A stretch of 5,660 bases of DNA, taken from NCBI GenBank assembly GCA_964428935.1, contig CAYSAG010000328.1, positions 1-5,660 on the forward strand, given 5' to 3'. The position numbers and the translations under genes were made by a program. The notes beneath the pieces were generated by a model. It saw only the letters and a list, made by a program, of their open reading frames with translations, made no database searches and was not told where the DNA came from. Position 1 is the stretch's first letter; every line of letters begins with the position of its first letter. Below are positions 4,562 to 5,660 of the stretch, one piece after another. This DNA comes from JAADHY01 sp964428935 (GTDB lineage Bacteria > Planctomycetota > Planctomycetia > Planctomycetales > Planctomycetaceae).

Positions 4562-5660
4562 ATGGAGCCTTTACTGGCCGCTCAATCCTTGGCGGAGTTT
4601 TTTGAAGAACATTGGCTCAGTGGATCCGCGACCCCGGGATTCGTCGCGCTGGCACTGGCCGCCTTCGTCCACGTGCTTCTGCTGGGGCTGTTCTTCGGCA
4701 TCCCCGGTGGCCTGTTCATTTGGGGCGAACGAAAAATCGCCGGACGCATCCAAGACCGCCTGGGGCCCACACGGGTCGGGGGAAAGTTCGGGTGGCTGCA
4801 GTCAGTGGCCGACGGACTCAAGCTCATCCAAAAAGAAGACATTGTCCCCCGCAACGCCGATCCGGTTCTGTTCCGCTTGGCTCCTTACATTGTCGTGGCC
4901 GCGTCTTTCACGGCGTACGCCTTGCTCCCGTTCTCCGACGGGTGGGTCGCCGTAGCTGCCGACGCAGGCCTGTTTTTGGTGTTCGGGATTTTGGCATTGG
5001 AAGTCGTCGGGGTCATTCTGGGCGGCTACGCGAGCGGCTCGAAATGGGCTCTGTACGGAGCCATGCGAGAAGCCGCCCAAATGGTGAGTTACGAGATTCC
5101 CATGTCGCTGTGCCTCGTGGTTCCGGTTCTCTCGGCCGGCACCCTGAACTTGGCCGAAATCGGCCGACTGCAGTCAGGCTGGTTTACCAATTGGCTGATT
5201 TTCAACCCTTTCACATTCCTGGCGTTCGTCACGTACTTCACCTGTGCCACGGCCAGCTGCAAGCGGGCTCCTTTCGACCTGGCCGAAGCCGAAAGTGAGC
5301 TGGTCGCCGGGTTCATGACCGAGTACAGCGGCATGCGGTGGGCTTTGTTTTTCCTGGCCGAGTACGCCAGCATGTTCTTGGTGAGCGGACTGGCGGTGAT
5401 CGTCTTTCTGGGAGGCTGGCATTTGGGTGTCCCGCTTCCCGACGGAACTTGGCCCTGGCAGTTCGTGGGCTTTTGCGTCTTCTTGCTGAAGACGTCTGCG
5501 CTGGTCATTCTCCAAATTTGGGTCAGGTGGACTTTGCCCCGGCTGCGAATCGACCAAGTCATGGTCGCGTGCTGGAAATACCTGTTCCCGATTAGCTGTG
5601 CGCTGCTGCTGGGAGCGGCGCTGTGGCCCCTGCTACTGGCGGCTTTGTTCGAACGTTCAA
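4562..5660 (+). CDS. nuoH: NADH-quinone oxidoreductase subunit H (C-terminal end cut by window edge)
   Basis: NuoH (ND1 homologue) is the complex I membrane subunit that forms much of the quinone cavity and joins the peripheral arm to the proton-pumping arm. The 366 visible codons show a first transmembrane helix at about 28-54, then ERKIAGRIQDRLGPTRVGG (56-74) and ADGLKLIQKED (83-93). Next come REAAQMVSYE (169-178, Glu178), the acidic quinone-site loop AEAESELVAGFMTEYSG (241-257), LAEYASMF with Glu267, and WVRWTLPRLRIDQ (320-332) before the last helix. The ATG at 4562 follows AAGGGA (4552-4557) with four bases between and gives an N-terminus about 20 residues longer before the ER pair than I recall for E. 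coli. The usual AETNR before PFD reads ASCKR here, so a conserved Glu is Ser232. nuoG, the common upstream neighbour, is absent; nuoI and later subunits may follow to the right. Only the last codons and stop are missing. Confidence 0.98.
   Translation, partial: MEPLLAAQSLAEFFEEHWLSGSATPGFVALALAAFVHVLLLGLFFGIPGGLFIWGERKIAGRIQDRLGPTRVGGKFGWLQSVADGLKLIQKEDIVPRNADPVLFRLAPYIVVAASFTAYALLPFSDGWVAVAADAGLFLVFGILALEVVGVILGGYASGSKWALYGAMREAAQMVSYEIPMSLCLVVPVLSAGTLNLAEIGRLQSGWFTNWLIFNPFTFLAFVTYFTCATASCKRAPFDLAEAESELVAGFMTEYSGMRWALFFLAEYASMFLVSGLAVIVFLGGWHLGVPLPDGTWPWQFVGFCVFLLKTSALVILQIWVRWTLPRLRIDQVMVACWKYLFPISCALLLGAALWPLLLAALFERS

Overview
The window looks like a piece of a GC-rich bacterial chromosome, most likely from a planctomycete. 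That placement is an inference from memory of family sequences. It rests on the NusA KH1 segment with its VDCVGACVG motif, on a NuoH whose loop reads SCKRAPFDLAEAESEL, and on long gene-poor spacers. There are no transposases, phage genes, CRISPR arrays, tRNAs or rRNAs.

Layout. Positions 1-1068 (minus strand) hold the first 356 codons of nusA, a transcription pausing, termination and antitermination factor; its C-terminal end lies beyond the left edge. Positions 1069-2351 form a 1.28 kb spacer between nusA and a divergent plus-strand gene. Positions 2352-4124 encode a 590-residue tetratricopeptide-repeat protein with one membrane or signal segment, a strange arginine-rich N-terminus and an NlpI-like C-terminal part. 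Positions 4125-4561 form a 437-base spacer with a candidate terminator, a candidate promoter and a structured leader. Positions 4562-5660 encode nuoH, the quinone-site membrane subunit of respiratory complex I, complete at the N-terminus and running off the right edge.

The most interesting signal is in the nusA-side spacer. On the minus strand there is a textbook sigma-70 promoter (TTGACA, 17 bases, TATGCT; 1728-1756). It is followed by about 300 bases rich in hairpins that end in a strong intrinsic terminator with a seven-U tail (1417-1441). The non-Watson-Crick pairs inside the best hairpins are G-U on the minus strand but A-C on the plus strand, so the minus strand is the likely structured RNA. 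It lies directly upstream of nusA in the same direction. It is therefore either an independent small RNA of about 300 nucleotides or the nusA leader with an attenuator. I matched it to no known RNA family.

The three genes do not form one obvious pathway. nusA faces left, the TPR gene and nuoH face right, and nuoH probably starts its own transcription unit. nusA lacks the usual rimP gene in front of it, and nuoH lacks nuoG.
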